A stretch of DNA of 64,000 nucleotides from Strigamia acuminata (taxonomy: Eukaryota > Arthropoda > Chilopoda > Geophilomorpha > Linotaeniidae), in the NCBI GenBank assembly GCA_949358305.1, contig OX442320.1, forward strand, positions 2,992,259-3,056,258, written 5' to 3'. Under the pieces are notes generated by a model. It searched no databases. It saw only the letters and a list, made by a program, of their open reading frames with translations, and was not told the DNA's origin. The position numbers and the translations under genes were made by a program. Below are positions 10,602-21,311 of this stretch, piece after piece. How positions within the stretch are numbered: position 1 is the first letter of the stretch; each line of letters opens with the position of its first letter.

Positions 10602-13527
10602 TTAGTTCGTTTCTTTCTCCGATGATCCCTGGGGAACGTCCGGAGGCGGAGGTGGAGGTAATTCTTCGGTTGCAGGTGGTTCAGCCATCTCCGAAGTTGC
10701 TGGTTTAGTGAGCGGCGGAGTAGAAGTCAGGCGTGACGAGCGATCGCTTGGGTCCTCGAACTCTCCAATAAAATATCGGTCGTGACCGCCAACCGGCTCG
10801 TACGCTGCGCCAACTCGTTCGTGAATCCAAATGCGTGAAAGGAAAGGAGCTAGGCCCTGATTCGTGTGGTGGATCTTCTGGGCCTCGGCTGGAGTCTTTG
10901 GGGCACGGTGGGCGCGTAACAGGCGTTGGTGCTGAATGAAATCGACGCCCGGACCCGCTTCGAGAGTTCGTTCCATCCACACATAAAGCGAATGACCATG
11001 ATCACTTGATTTCTTAATTTTGTCCTTCGTTCCCCTGGTCATTGTCAAGCTCGGATAATACGTCTTCAGGTGTGCATCGATCGGAGGTAACGGCTTTGGC
11101 TCTATCTTTTTCTTGGGCCGCAGGATCTTCGGTTTTGTTTTCGTCTTTCGGACGACTGCTTTCGCGCCCTCGATCGGGACTAGTCCCTCGGGGAACCTGA
11201 TCGTCTCCGCTGGAGTGGCCGTCGGGGTTGTCTGGCTCGCCGCAGTCTCGGGAAGAGGTTCGTTGATTAATACGACTGGTTCACTCTGTGGTAAAGCCAC
11301 AGTTCGGACCGCTTGATATGATTGCTCCGGGTCGACGTCTTCTGCAACTAACTGCGCGCGAACCTGGATACAGGAAGGGACTAACTTTAGCCATCGTTCG
11401 ATGAGAGCGGGAGGCAACAGAAAGCTTTCATGTGCAACGACTGCCCAGGCTGCCAACGCTACACGGGCGTTTCTAAATGTGGACGCGGCCAATACGAGCG
11501 ACATCATGTCCGTGAGTACGACCGTTGTGCGCGCTGTTCGTGACGGATGATCTCGTCCAGGGCTCTTGATGAACTCGATGGCCGCACTTTGGATGTTTGT
11601 TATCGCAATCTGCATGGTCCTGGCTTGATATTCGTCAACGTCGGACACCATCTCTTTCGCTTGTTCGATCGTGGTTGTGTCGAGAAACGACTGTAAATCG
11701 TATGGCGTTGGGTCGAACTGGATTGTGGCTCGAATCTCCGAAGACTGGTTATTGGAAGTTGGTTTTGAAGGCGTTTGGTCGTTCTTATCGGCTTGAGCTA
11801 CGGCTATTTGCTTTGAATTAATTAAAACTCGTTGAATGTCGGGTTCGGGCTCATCCCAAACAATCGGCGTTCTCGACGTGGAAATTTCGCTTCGCGTTTC
11901 TTCCGGTACGGCCGGGAAAATGGGTCCAAAACGATCTTGTCGTCGTTTGAGTTGTTCAAAGGGACTCAGCGATGTTGGGGTTCCGATAATCACAGTCTCT
12001 CGGAATGCGCTGGGCAGACTAGAAGGTACGCTACTAACTGGTTTTGCTGGCGCCTTGATGAATGCGCTTGGTACCGACGTTACACTCATCTCGATTGATT
12101 TGGTCGGCCGATAGACGGGTTTCGCCTGTTCGTTCTTGACTTTCAGGACGGCTGCTACCATATCGGCTTCGGTGTAAAGTTTTTCTTGTTCGGGTACGAT
12201 CATCGGCTCTACCGATTGTTCGTGTTCGATCGTTATCGGCACTTCTTGTCGAACTTCCACTTGCAAAGTCTCTACCTCATCGACTTCTCGCGATCTCTCA
12301 AAGCGTCCCCATGTTTCCGCTCGTGGCCTTGATAACCTGAGGCATCCGCGTTGGTTCGGTCGGTTTCTGGAGTAGCGGTATGTCTCAACTGCTCGTGGTC
12401 TCTCGACTCTGGGTTCTCGTCGCGGTGAGGGTTCCCGAGCGTGTCGGCAATAAACTCGAGGATGTGACTGCGATCGATCTTGCGTGTTGTACGACGTGCT
12501 TGGCTGATCCAGGCGTCGTCGCTTGTTGTCGTGTGCGTTATTTAACAACTCGCTCGAGAGCCGCTTCTCCGCTTTTTGTCGCTTGCGCCCAAAGATGCCC
12601 AGGTAGTGGAGCTGGTGCATTGCTTTCTGTGAGGTGATGAATCCGTGTTCGGGTCGCCAGTTGGGAACGTCTGGTCTTTCTCCTCGAACCTGGCTTAACC
12701 AAGTTTTTATCTCATCTGTCGAATACCCTGCGGGTTTCAGTATTTTGAAGAGATCTCGATACGCCGTCCGTCTGACTTCGTTGTAATAGTCTCTGTGTAT
12801 TTGTCGGCGCTCTTCGTCTGTAGCGGCGTTTTGCCACTTCTCGAGGACAGCCCACTCTTCGGGCTCGCTTGGATAGTCCTTTTCCAAAAACTTGTTTGGG
12901 AGTGGTGCTGGTGCGTCGTCGCGTTCTGGAATTTCAGTCCTCAGTGCGTCGCGCATCTTTTCTGGGAAGTAGTGTATCAGGGTCTCCTGACTTGCCCAAA
13001 ATCGCGATCGGGCTCGGGATGAAGTGAGCCGAATTTTCCATGGTCCGGTGTCTACGTCGTCCTCTAACGCTCTTCGAAATGGGGTCGGAATTTCGCTTCT
13101 CCAGAGTGTACCCGAAGACACGTTTTGCGGATCGATGGGTCCCCACGTAAGTTGGTGTTCCGGCTGAGGAATGAATACATAAAAATTAGATTTTTGTTAA
13201 ATTCCGAATTTGGATTCAAGATGGCGCCATGGTCGACCATGTGCTTTTTACACGTGTTGAATTTTAAATAATGGCTCGTGTAATTTTTCGTTTGTTGACA
13301 TAAAGATGTTTTCTTTTATGAATATTGTTTCACGTGTTTTTCGTGGTTTAGCCGCGAATTAAATTCTTTGTTAATTTTTTTACCTTTTCGTTACCATCGG
13401 GCTTTTCCCGATTTTCTTCCGGTTCAACCTCGTCCCATCTTGCGGGATCGTTCCATTCGTCTTCGCTTGGGTCTCGATCCATTTCTTCCTCTTCGTTGTC
13501 GGGTGATTGCTTCCAGTTTCTTCGCAT
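10602..13527 (-). CDS. Third gene (ORF3) of the gypsy element: two-exon, non-envelope-like protein, about 901 aa
   Basis: Exon 1 is 13527-13384 (ATG, 48 codons, very acidic: NEEEEMDRDPSEDEW). A 220-nt intron follows (13383-13164: donor GTAAAA after AAG, acceptor CATTCCTCAG). Exon 2 is 13163-10602. The junction is in phase 0 and exon 2 has no ATG near its start, while a TAA lies in the intron, so splicing supplies the start codon. The protein has a charged R/E-rich part (about residues 250-350), a helical, weakly hydrophobic part containing VVLTDMMSLVLAAS and VALAAWAVVAHES, a lysine-rich stretch (KTKTKPKILRPKKKIEPK) and a polyproline tail (LPPPPPPDVP). There is no signal peptide, membrane anchor, furin site or cysteine pattern. 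It occupies the env position but does not look like an envelope. I recognise no family. The RNA may come from splicing of the full transcript. Confidence 0.7.
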
Positions 13528-13774
13528 TTTGATTTAATTTGTTGGTTGCGATTTTTTTGTCAAGTACCTGTTGTCGTCGTGACAGAACGCGGAGTGCAAA
13601 GTTGAAAGGGTAGTCGAGGTTAAATATCTTGATTGGCTTTCGTATGTAATACGTAGTTGATTGTTGGAGTCTCCTCGTGATTGTTTTTGTCCCTAGGAGG
13701 TCGGGGTAATTACGTCATGTTGTTTTATCGCTTTTGATTGGTTATGCCAACCATTTTGGATTTTTCTTGCTTTA
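13528..13774. other. Gap between pol and ORF3
   Basis: This 247-nt stretch lies between the pol stop and the ORF3 ATG. On the - strand GACGACAACAG near 13570 could be an acceptor for a spliced ORF3 mRNA, but this is only a sequence match. Confidence 0.35.
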
Positions 13775-16700
13775 TCATGTCCTCCCGGTGATTTTACCGT
13801 CCTTTATAAACGGGTTTGGTACCTTTTTTCTTGTACTTTGTCGTGTTATAGGTTTCGGTATTTTACTTCTTGATCGTGTGGATCTTTTAGTAATCTCTAT
13901 TTCTTTTTCAGGAGTTTTAGGAGTTTCTTCGTTAACTGCTGCTTCCTCCCCTCCTAAATTTCCATCTGGGGCGCTAGTTAGTTCGGCGCTGTCTGGAGTT
14001 ACGTGAGTCGTATTTTCGTTCAAGTCTGAGACGGTGGCAACGTCGTCGAACATATCTCGTATTGTGGGCGATGGAGATGGCTGCGTTTGGTCCTCGGCCC
14101 ATTCTTCTTGTGGAAATTCCGGCAAGTAAGGCGTCAGTTCTCGAGCGTGGATTGATCGAAAATTTACGTTATCGGCCAAACGTTGCAGAGAAAATGCGTT
14201 CCCGCCGTGGGCTTTGGTAATTACGTATGGGCCGTCTCGTTTGTCGGCTAAGCCGGCATGAATCCCTTTATCTGCACTGGATAAAATGTGAGTGTCCTTC
14301 CATACGAGATCGTTGATTTTGAAATTACAAAATTGTGTGTTCTTTTCAGACTTTTTTACTCGTTCGCGCATGTCAAACACATGTGACATCATATGCTGGT
14401 AGGTTGCCGAAATTGCTTGTTCTAGTTGATGTACGTAGATGTGAGGATTTTTAGGATCGACTTTTCGGATTCCTTCTGGAATACGTGGATCCCAGGGCAC
14501 TCGTAGCTCTCGAGCGAAGTTGAGATAAGCCGGGGAAAAGCCGCGGTTTCTCGAAATGGTCGTTCGGATGCTAAATGCTATTTCTTTAAGGAACTCGTCC
14601 CACTTGGAATGTACGTCTGTGAAAATAGCAAGCGCATATTTTATGTCGCGGTTGAGGCGCTCCACGGGATTAGCCCGTGGGTTATACGTTGAAGTAAATG
14701 ATGGTTGAATGTCGAATTGATTGCAGAAGTCTTTGTATAATCTTGATGCGAATTGTGGGCCATTATCGGAAATCAATTTCCGCGGGAAGCCAAAATGTAA
14801 CGCGACTTCGTAGAGGCACTGGATTATTTTCTGCTTAGTCGGGTGGGCCATCGGATACAATTCTGGCCATCCTGTTGCGACATCCATGATCACGAGTATG
14901 TATTTGTGGCTATTTGCACTTGTTATCTTAGGACCCATAAGGTCTACGCTCCAACAATCAAAGGGGGCGAATGGTCCAAGTGATAAATTCTCGTAGTTAG
15001 CCTTATTTCGAGGCTTGCAGGCTTGGCATCGTGGACAGTGTCGTATGAATCGTACGATGTCCCTTCTCATTTCGGGCCAATAGTACAGTTGACTGGCCCG
15101 ATAGAGAGTCCTCGCCACGCCGGCGTGTCCGGCTAGAGGGTGGCCGTGTACCATCCACAGAATTTGTGTTCGAACTTTTCTCGGAATTACGACTTTAATT
15201 GAACTCCCTGACTCTGTCAAGTCGTCCCGAAAGTTCGGATGGTACTTTAAAAGTAGGCCATCGTCTATCAGATAAGCGGATGCCTTAATTTTGAACTCTT
15301 CTCTGGATTCTTCGCTGTAGACGTCGCTAGGGAAAGTCTCGTTGGTCAAGTAGTCATAGAACCTTTTACAGAAGGCGGTGTCGTTCTTCTGAGCTTCGAT
15401 GAGTTCTTCGCGAGTAGGTGGGACACAGTTCGTGCCTTTACTCACGTGTGTAACGAAAGCTCGCACAAATTTATCCGAGATTCTGGGTTCGATGGATAAG
15501 TCGTAATTTGGTCTGGCATCTTTTGCCGATTGATACGCCCTCATCCAATATCCGACGTATTTTTCATCGGAAGATTCCAACTTTTCTTTCGGCAGTTCAT
15601 TCTGTTTTCTGAATTCCCACTTCCTGATCGGGGTGGGACAGTAAGCTATCCGAGAATCGTCGTCGCCGTCGTCGTCTGGCTCGTCGGGTTCTGAGGCGGG
15701 AGCTCTAGAGAGCGCGTCGGCGACTGTGTTGTACTTCCCTGGTTTATATTCGATTTGTAAGTCGTAAGCCATGAGCTCTAATTGCCATCGAGCCATCCGA
15801 CCCGACGGTTCTTTAAGGCCCATGAACCACCTCAGTGCTTGATGGTCAGTCTGGACGGTAAATTTTGTGAATTCGAGGTAAGGCCTGAATTTACGGACTG
15901 CCCATACGATTGCCAAGCATTCGAGCTCTGTTGCTGAGTAATTTTTCTCGGCGGCCTGAATTTTCCGGCTGATAAAGATCGTGGGTACTTCTTGATGTAT
16001 GCCGTCGATTTCGTGCATTTGCATCAACGCAGCCCCCAATCCGATTTTACTCGCATCCGTATGTAAGATAAATTCGCGATTCAAGTCGGGAAGAGGGATG
16101 GTTTTGGTGTCGATTAGCATTTGTTTGATTTTGTCAAACGCTGCTTCGCAATGGCTGGTCCAGTTAAATTTGATTTCGGGGTCTTTCGGCGGGTCCTCCT
16201 TTGGATTTATTTTCTGGACAGTCTTTAAAAGATCGGTGATTGGGGCCGCGACTTCCGCTAAATGTGGCAGGAGTCGGCCGAAGAAATTTACCATTCCTAA
16301 AAAACGTTGTACCCCTTTCACGTCCGTAGGTGCTGGAAAATCGGTGATTGCTCGTACTTTCTTTGGGTCTATGGATAAGCCATTGACTCCAACTTTGTAT
16401 CCAAGAAACGCAAGTTCTTTCCGGCAAAACTGGCTCTTTCCGGGGTGTATGTGGAGTCCGGCTTCTGCTAAACGACGTATTACTTCGTCGATATGTCCGA
16501 TGTGTTCGTCAAAAGTCTGGGAAACAATAATAATATCGTCCAGGTAGGCCCAGGCGTATTTATGTAGCGCGTCGCCCAAAACTTTCTCGATTAATCGTTG
16601 AAATGTTGCCGGGGCATTTACCAGCCCAAATGGCATGACATTAAACATCAATCGGCCCATCGGGGACCAGAAAGCGGTTTTTTCTTTGTCTTCGTCACGG

Positions 16701-18202
16701 AGTTCGACCTGCCAATATCCTTTCGACAGATCCATCGTTGTTACCCATTTAAATGGGGCCAATTCTCGAAGAATAGCTTCGATTGATGGCATCTGGACGG
16801 GGTCGATAACGGTAATGGCGTTTAGAGGTCGATAGTCGATACACAGTCTGGGTTCCGATCCTGCGCGCATGACGAGCACGATTCTCATCGCATATTCTCC
16901 TAATGCCTCGGACACTATCCCCTTGTCCAGCAAGTCCTGACAGATCGTCTTGACGATTTCGCGTTTCTGGGGGTTCATGCCCTTGAATGGAACTCGTACC
17001 GGCTTATCCGTACTCAATTCTATTTCGTGTTTTACGTAGTTCGTCTTTCCCGGTTCTTTAGTCAGGATTTTTCGATGTTTTTGTAGCATTTCTTCAAGTA
17101 ATTTAGTCTGGGTTTCTCCTAGGTTCGCGTCCATGGCCAGATTGTGAGCCAAATTGTCTTCTTGGAGTCGGGCGTTAAAAGATTTGAAATCGTAATCTTG
17201 CACGAATTGCTTCAAATTTCCGCCTTTCCATTCGTCCTCTTCGTCGTTTGAATCTAGGAGTTCGGTAGGTATTGTCATTAGTCGGGGGTCCTCGCGTTTG
17301 TCGATATAGTTCCAGGACCTCGTTATGGGGTTTGGCTGGATCTCCATTATGGCCATGATGTCCATACCCAAGAGTAGGACCGTGTCGTAGGTTGGTAAAA
17401 CGATGAAAGGATGGGTGATTATGCCACCCTCCCATTTGACTTTTGTTGTTAGTACCCCTACTGGTCGCACTTCTCCAGCAGCGGTTTTTACGGCCACATT
17501 TTCGCTTATTCCCCGTAGTTTGTCGCGTTGTTTTTTGTCCAACGACTCGTATAGATCTGAAGAGATAAAGGACCGGTCGGCTCCCGAATCCAACAAACCG
17601 ATGAATTTTTTGTCGTTAAACTTGATTGTTAACATTGCGAGTGAGTCCTTCCGCTCTTTAGCCAAATTACAATGTAAAATGCGTTTCTTTCGAGGTGGGG
17701 CCTCCTCGTAGGCGTGAGGTAATTCTTGGAATGTTTCGGCTATTTTTTCGCCGTCCGCCGTATTAGTGGTTGGGCCACTATATTCGCGTTTTTCTGTGGT
17801 GAAGTAAGCCGTAGTGAAATAAACGACCTTTTTCTGTAATTCTTTTATTTGTTTTTCTAACCAATTGGTGTTTATCCATTTGGCTTTTAATTCGTCTTCC
17901 GAACTTGAGTCGCTAATTTCTTTATTATTTGTTTCAATTTCTTTCGATTTTTTCTCTTTTAATTTGAGTTTTAATTTGACTACTTCTTCCGTAATTACTT
18001 CGTTAATTGCCTGGTTAATTGTCGTATTCGTGGTAAATTTTGGGGTTTGGTCTTCCGGGCGTGCAGACAGATTTATTATTTTTTCTCTGTCTGCTTTAAC
18101 CAGTTTTTTGTCAGTTCTTCGAATTTGGCTGTTAGCTTTTCTAACAATGCGTCGTTTTTGGCGGCTTCCTTCTCCTCCTTCCTCTTTTTTCGTTTTGGAC
18201 AA
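13775..18202 (-). CDS. pol: Ty3/gypsy Pol: protease, reverse transcriptase, RNase H, integrase
   Basis: The frame covers 1475 codons. It is expressed as Gag-Pol by a -1 shift at 18103-18109, so the first ~31 codons lie upstream of the fusion point. Protease DSGA is at about residues 205-208 (IGLLDSGADRSFIS). Reverse transcriptase runs from about 410, with LCIDYRPLNAIT, MPFGLVNAPATFQ and YLDD at 553-556. RNase H has LHTDASKIGLGAAL (about 695). The integrase zinc domain has HGHPLAGHAG and CPRCQACK. The core has DLMGP, ISDNGPQFAS and NPVERLNRD, giving the D, D and E positions. No chromodomain was seen. All motifs are intact with no stops. It copies the RNA into DNA and inserts it, acting in particles and then the nucleus. 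Confidence 0.96.
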   Translation of the reverse strand: MSKTKKEEGGEGSRQKRRIVRKANSQIRRTDKKLVKADREKIINLSARPEDQTPKFTTNTTINQAINEVITEEVVKLKLKLKEKKSKEIETNNKEISDSSSEDELKAKWINTNWLEKQIKELQKKVVYFTTAYFTTEKREYSGPTTNTADGEKIAETFQELPHAYEEAPPRKKRILHCNLAKERKDSLAMLTIKFNDKKFIGLLDSGADRSFISSDLYESLDKKQRDKLRGISENVAVKTAAGEVRPVGVLTTKVKWEGGIITHPFIVLPTYDTVLLLGMDIMAIMEIQPNPITRSWNYIDKREDPRLMTIPTELLDSNDEEDEWKGGNLKQFVQDYDFKSFNARLQEDNLAHNLAMDANLGETQTKLLEEMLQKHRKILTKEPGKTNYVKHEIELSTDKPVRVPFKGMNPQKREIVKTICQDLLDKGIVSEALGEYAMRIVLVMRAGSEPRLCIDYRPLNAITVIDPVQMPSIEAILRELAPFKWVTTMDLSKGYWQVELRDEDKEKTAFWSPMGRLMFNVMPFGLVNAPATFQRLIEKVLGDALHKYAWAYLDDIIIVSQTFDEHIGHIDEVIRRLAEAGLHIHPGKSQFCRKELAFLGYKVGVNGLSIDPKKVRAITDFPAPTDVKGVQRFLGMVNFFGRLLPHLAEVAAPITDLLKTVQKINPKEDPPKDPEIKFNWTSHCEAAFDKIKQMLIDTKTIPLPDLNREFILHTDASKIGLGAALMQMHEIDGIHQEVPTIFISRKIQAAEKNYSATELECLAIVWAVRKFRPYLEFTKFTVQTDHQALRWFMGLKEPSGRMARWQLELMAYDLQIEYKPGKYNTVADALSRAPASEPDEPDDDGDDDSRIAYCPTPIRKWEFRKQNELPKEKLESSDEKYVGYWMRAYQSAKDARPNYDLSIEPRISDKFVRAFVTHVSKGTNCVPPTREELIEAQKNDTAFCKRFYDYLTNETFPSDVYSEESREEFKIKASAYLIDDGLLLKYHPNFRDDLTESGSSIKVVIPRKVRTQILWMVHGHPLAGHAGVARTLYRASQLYYWPEMRRDIVRFIRHCPRCQACKPRNKANYENLSLGPFAPFDCWSVDLMGPKITSANSHKYILVIMDVATGWPELYPMAHPTKQKIIQCLYEVALHFGFPRKLISDNGPQFASRLYKDFCNQFDIQPSFTSTYNPRANPVERLNRDIKYALAIFTDVHSKWDEFLKEIAFSIRTTISRNRGFSPAYLNFARELRVPWDPRIPEGIRKVDPKNPHIYVHQLEQAISATYQHMMSHVFDMRERVKKSEKNTQFCNFKINDLVWKDTHILSSADKGIHAGLADKRDGPYVITKAHGGNAFSLQRLADNVNFRSIHARELTPYLPEFPQEEWAEDQTQPSPSPTIRDMFDDVATVSDLNENTTHVTPDSAELTSAPDGNLGGEEAAVNEETPKTPEKEIEITKRSTRSRSKIPKPITRQSTRKKVPNPFIKDGKITGRT

Positions 18203-20616
18203 TCTCTTCTCCAGTGTCCCACCTCGTTACAGTAATTACAAGGTTTTGTGGTGGAGTTATCTGTTTTCGGGTACGGTCGTCTCACGAACTCTTTTTTCTC
18301 GTAGGGTTTTTCGCTTTTTGGGTTGTGGTGCTCCGTTTTATTCGCGGTCTTCATTCGGGGTCGGTAGCTGGGGGCGATTTCTTTCCCCATGTTAGCGTGG
18401 AGAATCTCTTCTTCTTGTTGGCTATCGCTGGTATCCCCTCCTGAGTTTTGCTCGGAGTTATTTTCTTCACTTTCCCTCCCTTCTTCGAGATTAGTTGCGT
18501 CGGAGTTCGTACTGGCTCTGTAAGCTTTTGGAGCCGGTATTGGGTTCGAGGCGGTTTTATCGTTCGCCTTTTTCTGGGGTGCGGCCTCGATTTCTCCGTT
18601 TAGGAAGCTACGCGACTGGATTAGTCTCCCTGCGTCATGATTTTTCGCATGAATCCGTTGTATGCGGAGCTGCGTTTGTGTTCTTTGCTCGGGCGTCAGG
18701 GCTTCCGTATAACGGTCGTCCACTTCTTCGTGATACTCGTTTACAAATTTCAATAGTTGTTCGAAACTGTCGGCTGTCGGCGCGTTCATGTCTCTCAGTA
18801 CTTTCTTCGAAGTGTCGTTTAATCCCTTTTCGAAGATTACGTTCTGTGCATATTCGTCGAGTGGCGTATCCAACTCGTTGAACAGACTTTTGGCTCGTCG
18901 GAAATAGGCTCGTAATTCTTCTCCTGCGGCTTGCTGCATGAGACTGACTCTCTGCCTAATTTCTTTTTGCGTCTCGCCGTACTGACTGTTGAAAGCGACG
19001 ACAAATTGCTCCCAAGTTTTCAATTTTGCTTCCACGTACCAGGCTCGAGCTTCCCCTACTAACATTTCTGGCAAACCCTTCGCCACCATCTCGTCGGGTT
19101 CGGCTCCGAGCCGCGAAATGGTGAGTGCCACTTCGTCGAGGAATTTATTCCCGGCTCTCCAAGTCCCGTCGAATCTCATTAGCCGCAGCTGTGACCATTT
19201 TATGTTTCGGTCTTTTTGTTCTAAGGCCCATTGATCAGCAGAATACTTTCGAAGAAGGCTCTCGTTCTGCCTTGGTCGATTTCTTAGATTTCGGTTTTGA
19301 TTGATTTGGGAGTCGGCGCGTGCCCGCTCCTCGAGTGCTCTCAATCTAGCTTCCATTATGGGATCGGCTTGGTATTGGTTCCCACAGTTCGGGGACGCGG
19401 CTCCGTTTTGTGGCGCGAATCGGTTGAAATTGTCGCTGGCTGAGTTTGGGTCAGTCAAGGTCGGTGTTGTCGAGTTTAGCTGAGACTCGGTCAGTCGTGT
19501 TCCGGGGGGGAAAATTCCATTTATGGCTGTTCCATTTAGGACCCCGTTCTTCTGTCCGATCAAAATTGTCGACTTTCTTCCGCCGTAGAGTTGCGATTTT
19601 AGTCTTGCGGCTTCTCGGTCGGCTTCGTTGGCGGCTTGTATTTTAATTCTTTCCGCCTCGTTTGCTGCGTCGACGTTGGCTTGTACCGTCTGGATATCTT
19701 CGAGGCTTGGCATTGCCAACCTGTTCCGTCCTTGCTGGTTTCTTAGCTGATTTTGTTGATTTATCAGTCTAATCATCTCTGCGTTAGGATCCTTTGGCGT
19801 TTGACTGGTGTGGCCAGCCCTAGTAGCGAAGGATTGTGCGATTGCCCACGACTGTTGACCCTTATTATTTCGGCGATCCTGTTGGAAAGCTTCCAGAAAT
19901 TCGTTCTGGATTTCGACTGGCTCGTCCACTATACTATCCCATCCTTTAACGTTGATCCCTTTCGAGCTGAGGGAATCGGCCTCGCTTTCGTCGTCGGCGT
20001 CGGACGTTCGGGTGGAATCGTAGGAGTCCGTCAATTGATTATTTGTTTTTTGACGTTTTACGCTTTTTCGACCCCTTCTAAGGGCTCGTTTCTCCGCTCG
20101 TTCTTTGGCAAGACGAATGATCATGTTCATCTGTGCCAGCGGGTCTCCTTCTTCATCGTAAGGGATTCCCTCCAGTCGAGCGAGTTCATACGCTTCCTTA
20201 CAGCTACCGATTTGGGATTTCTTCGAATTATAACCGTGCGTGATTGTGATACGATTACTCTGGTGATTATCCCGATTGTCGAATAGGTTATACCCGTTCT
20301 GACTTTGTCCGGATTCTTCCTCCTCTTCTTCGACTTCTTCTTCGATTCGCTGATTTATCGGCGTTTTATTGGTTGGGTTTTTGCTAGCGGGTACTTTACT
20401 AGCCGGCGTTTTTTCGGTCGGCACATTCTCGGGTGGTTTTTCCGCGTGGTTTTCGTTGACTGGTGTATTTCCAGTCGTTTTTTCCCTCGTCGGCTCCGGT
20501 GGCTGCTTTTCTAACGCTGGACTAGCTAATGCTTCGGCCCTTGCCTTGGCGGATTCCATGGCTTTTCTTCGGGTGCTTGCGGTTGAAGGGTTTCGATTTT
20601 TCCCGCTTTTCGTCAT
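18076..20616 (-). CDS. gag: Ty3/gypsy Gag, about 846 aa
   Basis: ATG at 20616 is the first in frame; the frame is open slightly further up without another ATG. A long charged N-terminal region is followed by a retrotransposon Gag core (KFLDEVALTISRLGAE, then EMLVGEARAWYVEAKLKTWE and FRRAKSLFNELD) and a CCHC zinc knuckle CNYCNEVGHWRRDCPKRK. The last part overlaps pol by about 130 nt. Stop TAA is at 18078-18076. It forms the particle and binds RNA. The frame is intact. Confidence 0.95.
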   Translation of the reverse strand: MTKSGKNRNPSTASTRRKAMESAKARAEALASPALEKQPPEPTREKTTGNTPVNENHAEKPPENVPTEKTPASKVPASKNPTNKTPINQRIEEEVEEEEEESGQSQNGYNLFDNRDNHQSNRITITHGYNSKKSQIGSCKEAYELARLEGIPYDEEGDPLAQMNMIIRLAKERAEKRALRRGRKSVKRQKTNNQLTDSYDSTRTSDADDESEADSLSSKGINVKGWDSIVDEPVEIQNEFLEAFQQDRRNNKGQQSWAIAQSFATRAGHTSQTPKDPNAEMIRLINQQNQLRNQQGRNRLAMPSLEDIQTVQANVDAANEAERIKIQAANEADREAARLKSQLYGGRKSTILIGQKNGVLNGTAINGIFPPGTRLTESQLNSTTPTLTDPNSASDNFNRFAPQNGAASPNCGNQYQADPIMEARLRALEERARADSQINQNRNLRNRPRQNESLLRKYSADQWALEQKDRNIKWSQLRLMRFDGTWRAGNKFLDEVALTISRLGAEPDEMVAKGLPEMLVGEARAWYVEAKLKTWEQFVVAFNSQYGETQKEIRQRVSLMQQAAGEELRAYFRRAKSLFNELDTPLDEYAQNVIFEKGLNDTSKKVLRDMNAPTADSFEQLLKFVNEYHEEVDDRYTEALTPEQRTQTQLRIQRIHAKNHDAGRLIQSRSFLNGEIEAAPQKKANDKTASNPIPAPKAYRASTNSDATNLEEGRESEENNSEQNSGGDTSDSQQEEEILHANMGKEIAPSYRPRMKTANKTEHHNPKSEKPYEKKEFVRRPYPKTDNSTTKPCNYCNEVGHWRRDCPKRKKRKEEKEAAKNDALLEKLTAKFEELTKNWLKQTEKK
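18103..18109 (-). promoter_or_regulatory. -1 programmed frameshift site A AAA AAC (gag to pol)
   Basis: The - strand reads CTG ACA AAA AAC TGG in the Gag frame, so the heptamer is in the canonical X XXY YYZ phase. After slipping back one base it reads AAC CTG GTT, which is the pol frame (LVKADREK). Gag ends 27 nt further on. A downstream structure was not folded. Confidence 0.85.
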
Positions 20617-20681
20617 TTTGATAGTTTGCAAATGTCAAACCGTAAGATATGTTTATTTAAAATAGTCTGATTAGTCAAACT

Positions 20682-20699
20682 ATCCCGGACAGGCCCCCA
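20682..20699 (-). other. Primer binding site, tRNA-Pro-like
   Basis: The - strand reads TGGGGGCCTGTCCGGGAT, two bases (CG) after the 5' LTR. It pairs with the 3' end of animal tRNA-Pro at 16 of 18 positions as I recall that tRNA (mismatch at the GA/AG pair). Confidence 0.65.
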
Positions 20700-20701
20700 C
20701 G

Positions 20702-21311
20702 TGTCGTAACCTTGGTTTCCGGTAAATAAACTTACACAATATCTTACAATAATAACCTTTTATTTCACACTTGTAATATAATACAAATATACTTAACAAT
20801 GCTGTGGTCTCGGATCCTTGTCGGCGGATACGATTTGTTGCTGCACGGCAGTCTTACACGTGGCTTCTGTTGTCTAGGGTAAAGGCGTCTGGCGAAACAC
20901 GTGTTCGCAAACGCTTCGCTTCGGAGATATTACAATCGTAGTATAGCTACGATAATATCTGTGACTTCTGATTTATAGATGTAATTGACAACGGGCATCG
21001 ATCCTCTATCAATCCGGTAAAACGGCCTGACGGTGAGGTGGTGATGCTAATGTTGCTCTGGTATCTATAAAGTGGGGGTTTCCGGTCAAACACGGGTTTA
21101 AATACAGGCTGGACCGGAAATGACGTATTTGCATAGATTCGGAGAATTATGCAAATTCATGACGTCGTCACGTCAGTCCCGCAGAAACGGTAAAACTAGT
21201 ATAGCTAGTTTTCCCGCAATAATCTGACAATCATTTTATTATCAATATTAAAATCACTATTTATTAGGTTATGATTAATTAAAACACTTTTGTGACCTCG
21301 TGGTCACCACA
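20702..21311 (-). repeat. 5' LTR of the gypsy element
   Basis: It matches 9918-10527 base for base on reading, ends ...TTACGACA on the - strand, and is followed inward by CG and the primer site. The promoter for the element RNA should be here. Confidence 0.95.

Larger units (their letters stand above)
9918..21311 (-). mobile_element. Complete Ty3/gypsy LTR retrotransposon with a third, spliced gene
   Basis: Length 11,394 bp. The LTRs (610 bp each) look identical, and AGGT is duplicated at 9914-9917 and 21312-21315. Order on the - strand: 5' LTR, primer site, gag, pol (overlapping, -1 frame), ORF3, polypurine tract, 3' LTR. Every long frame is open. Identical LTRs mean a recent insertion. Transcription would start in the right-hand LTR. 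Confidence 0.95.

Noticed and set aside
10602-13121. ORF3 as an envelope gene
   Set aside because: No signal peptide, membrane anchor, cleavage site or cysteine pattern.
15999-16547. 182-codon + strand frame
   Set aside because: Shadow of the gypsy reverse transcriptase on the other strand.
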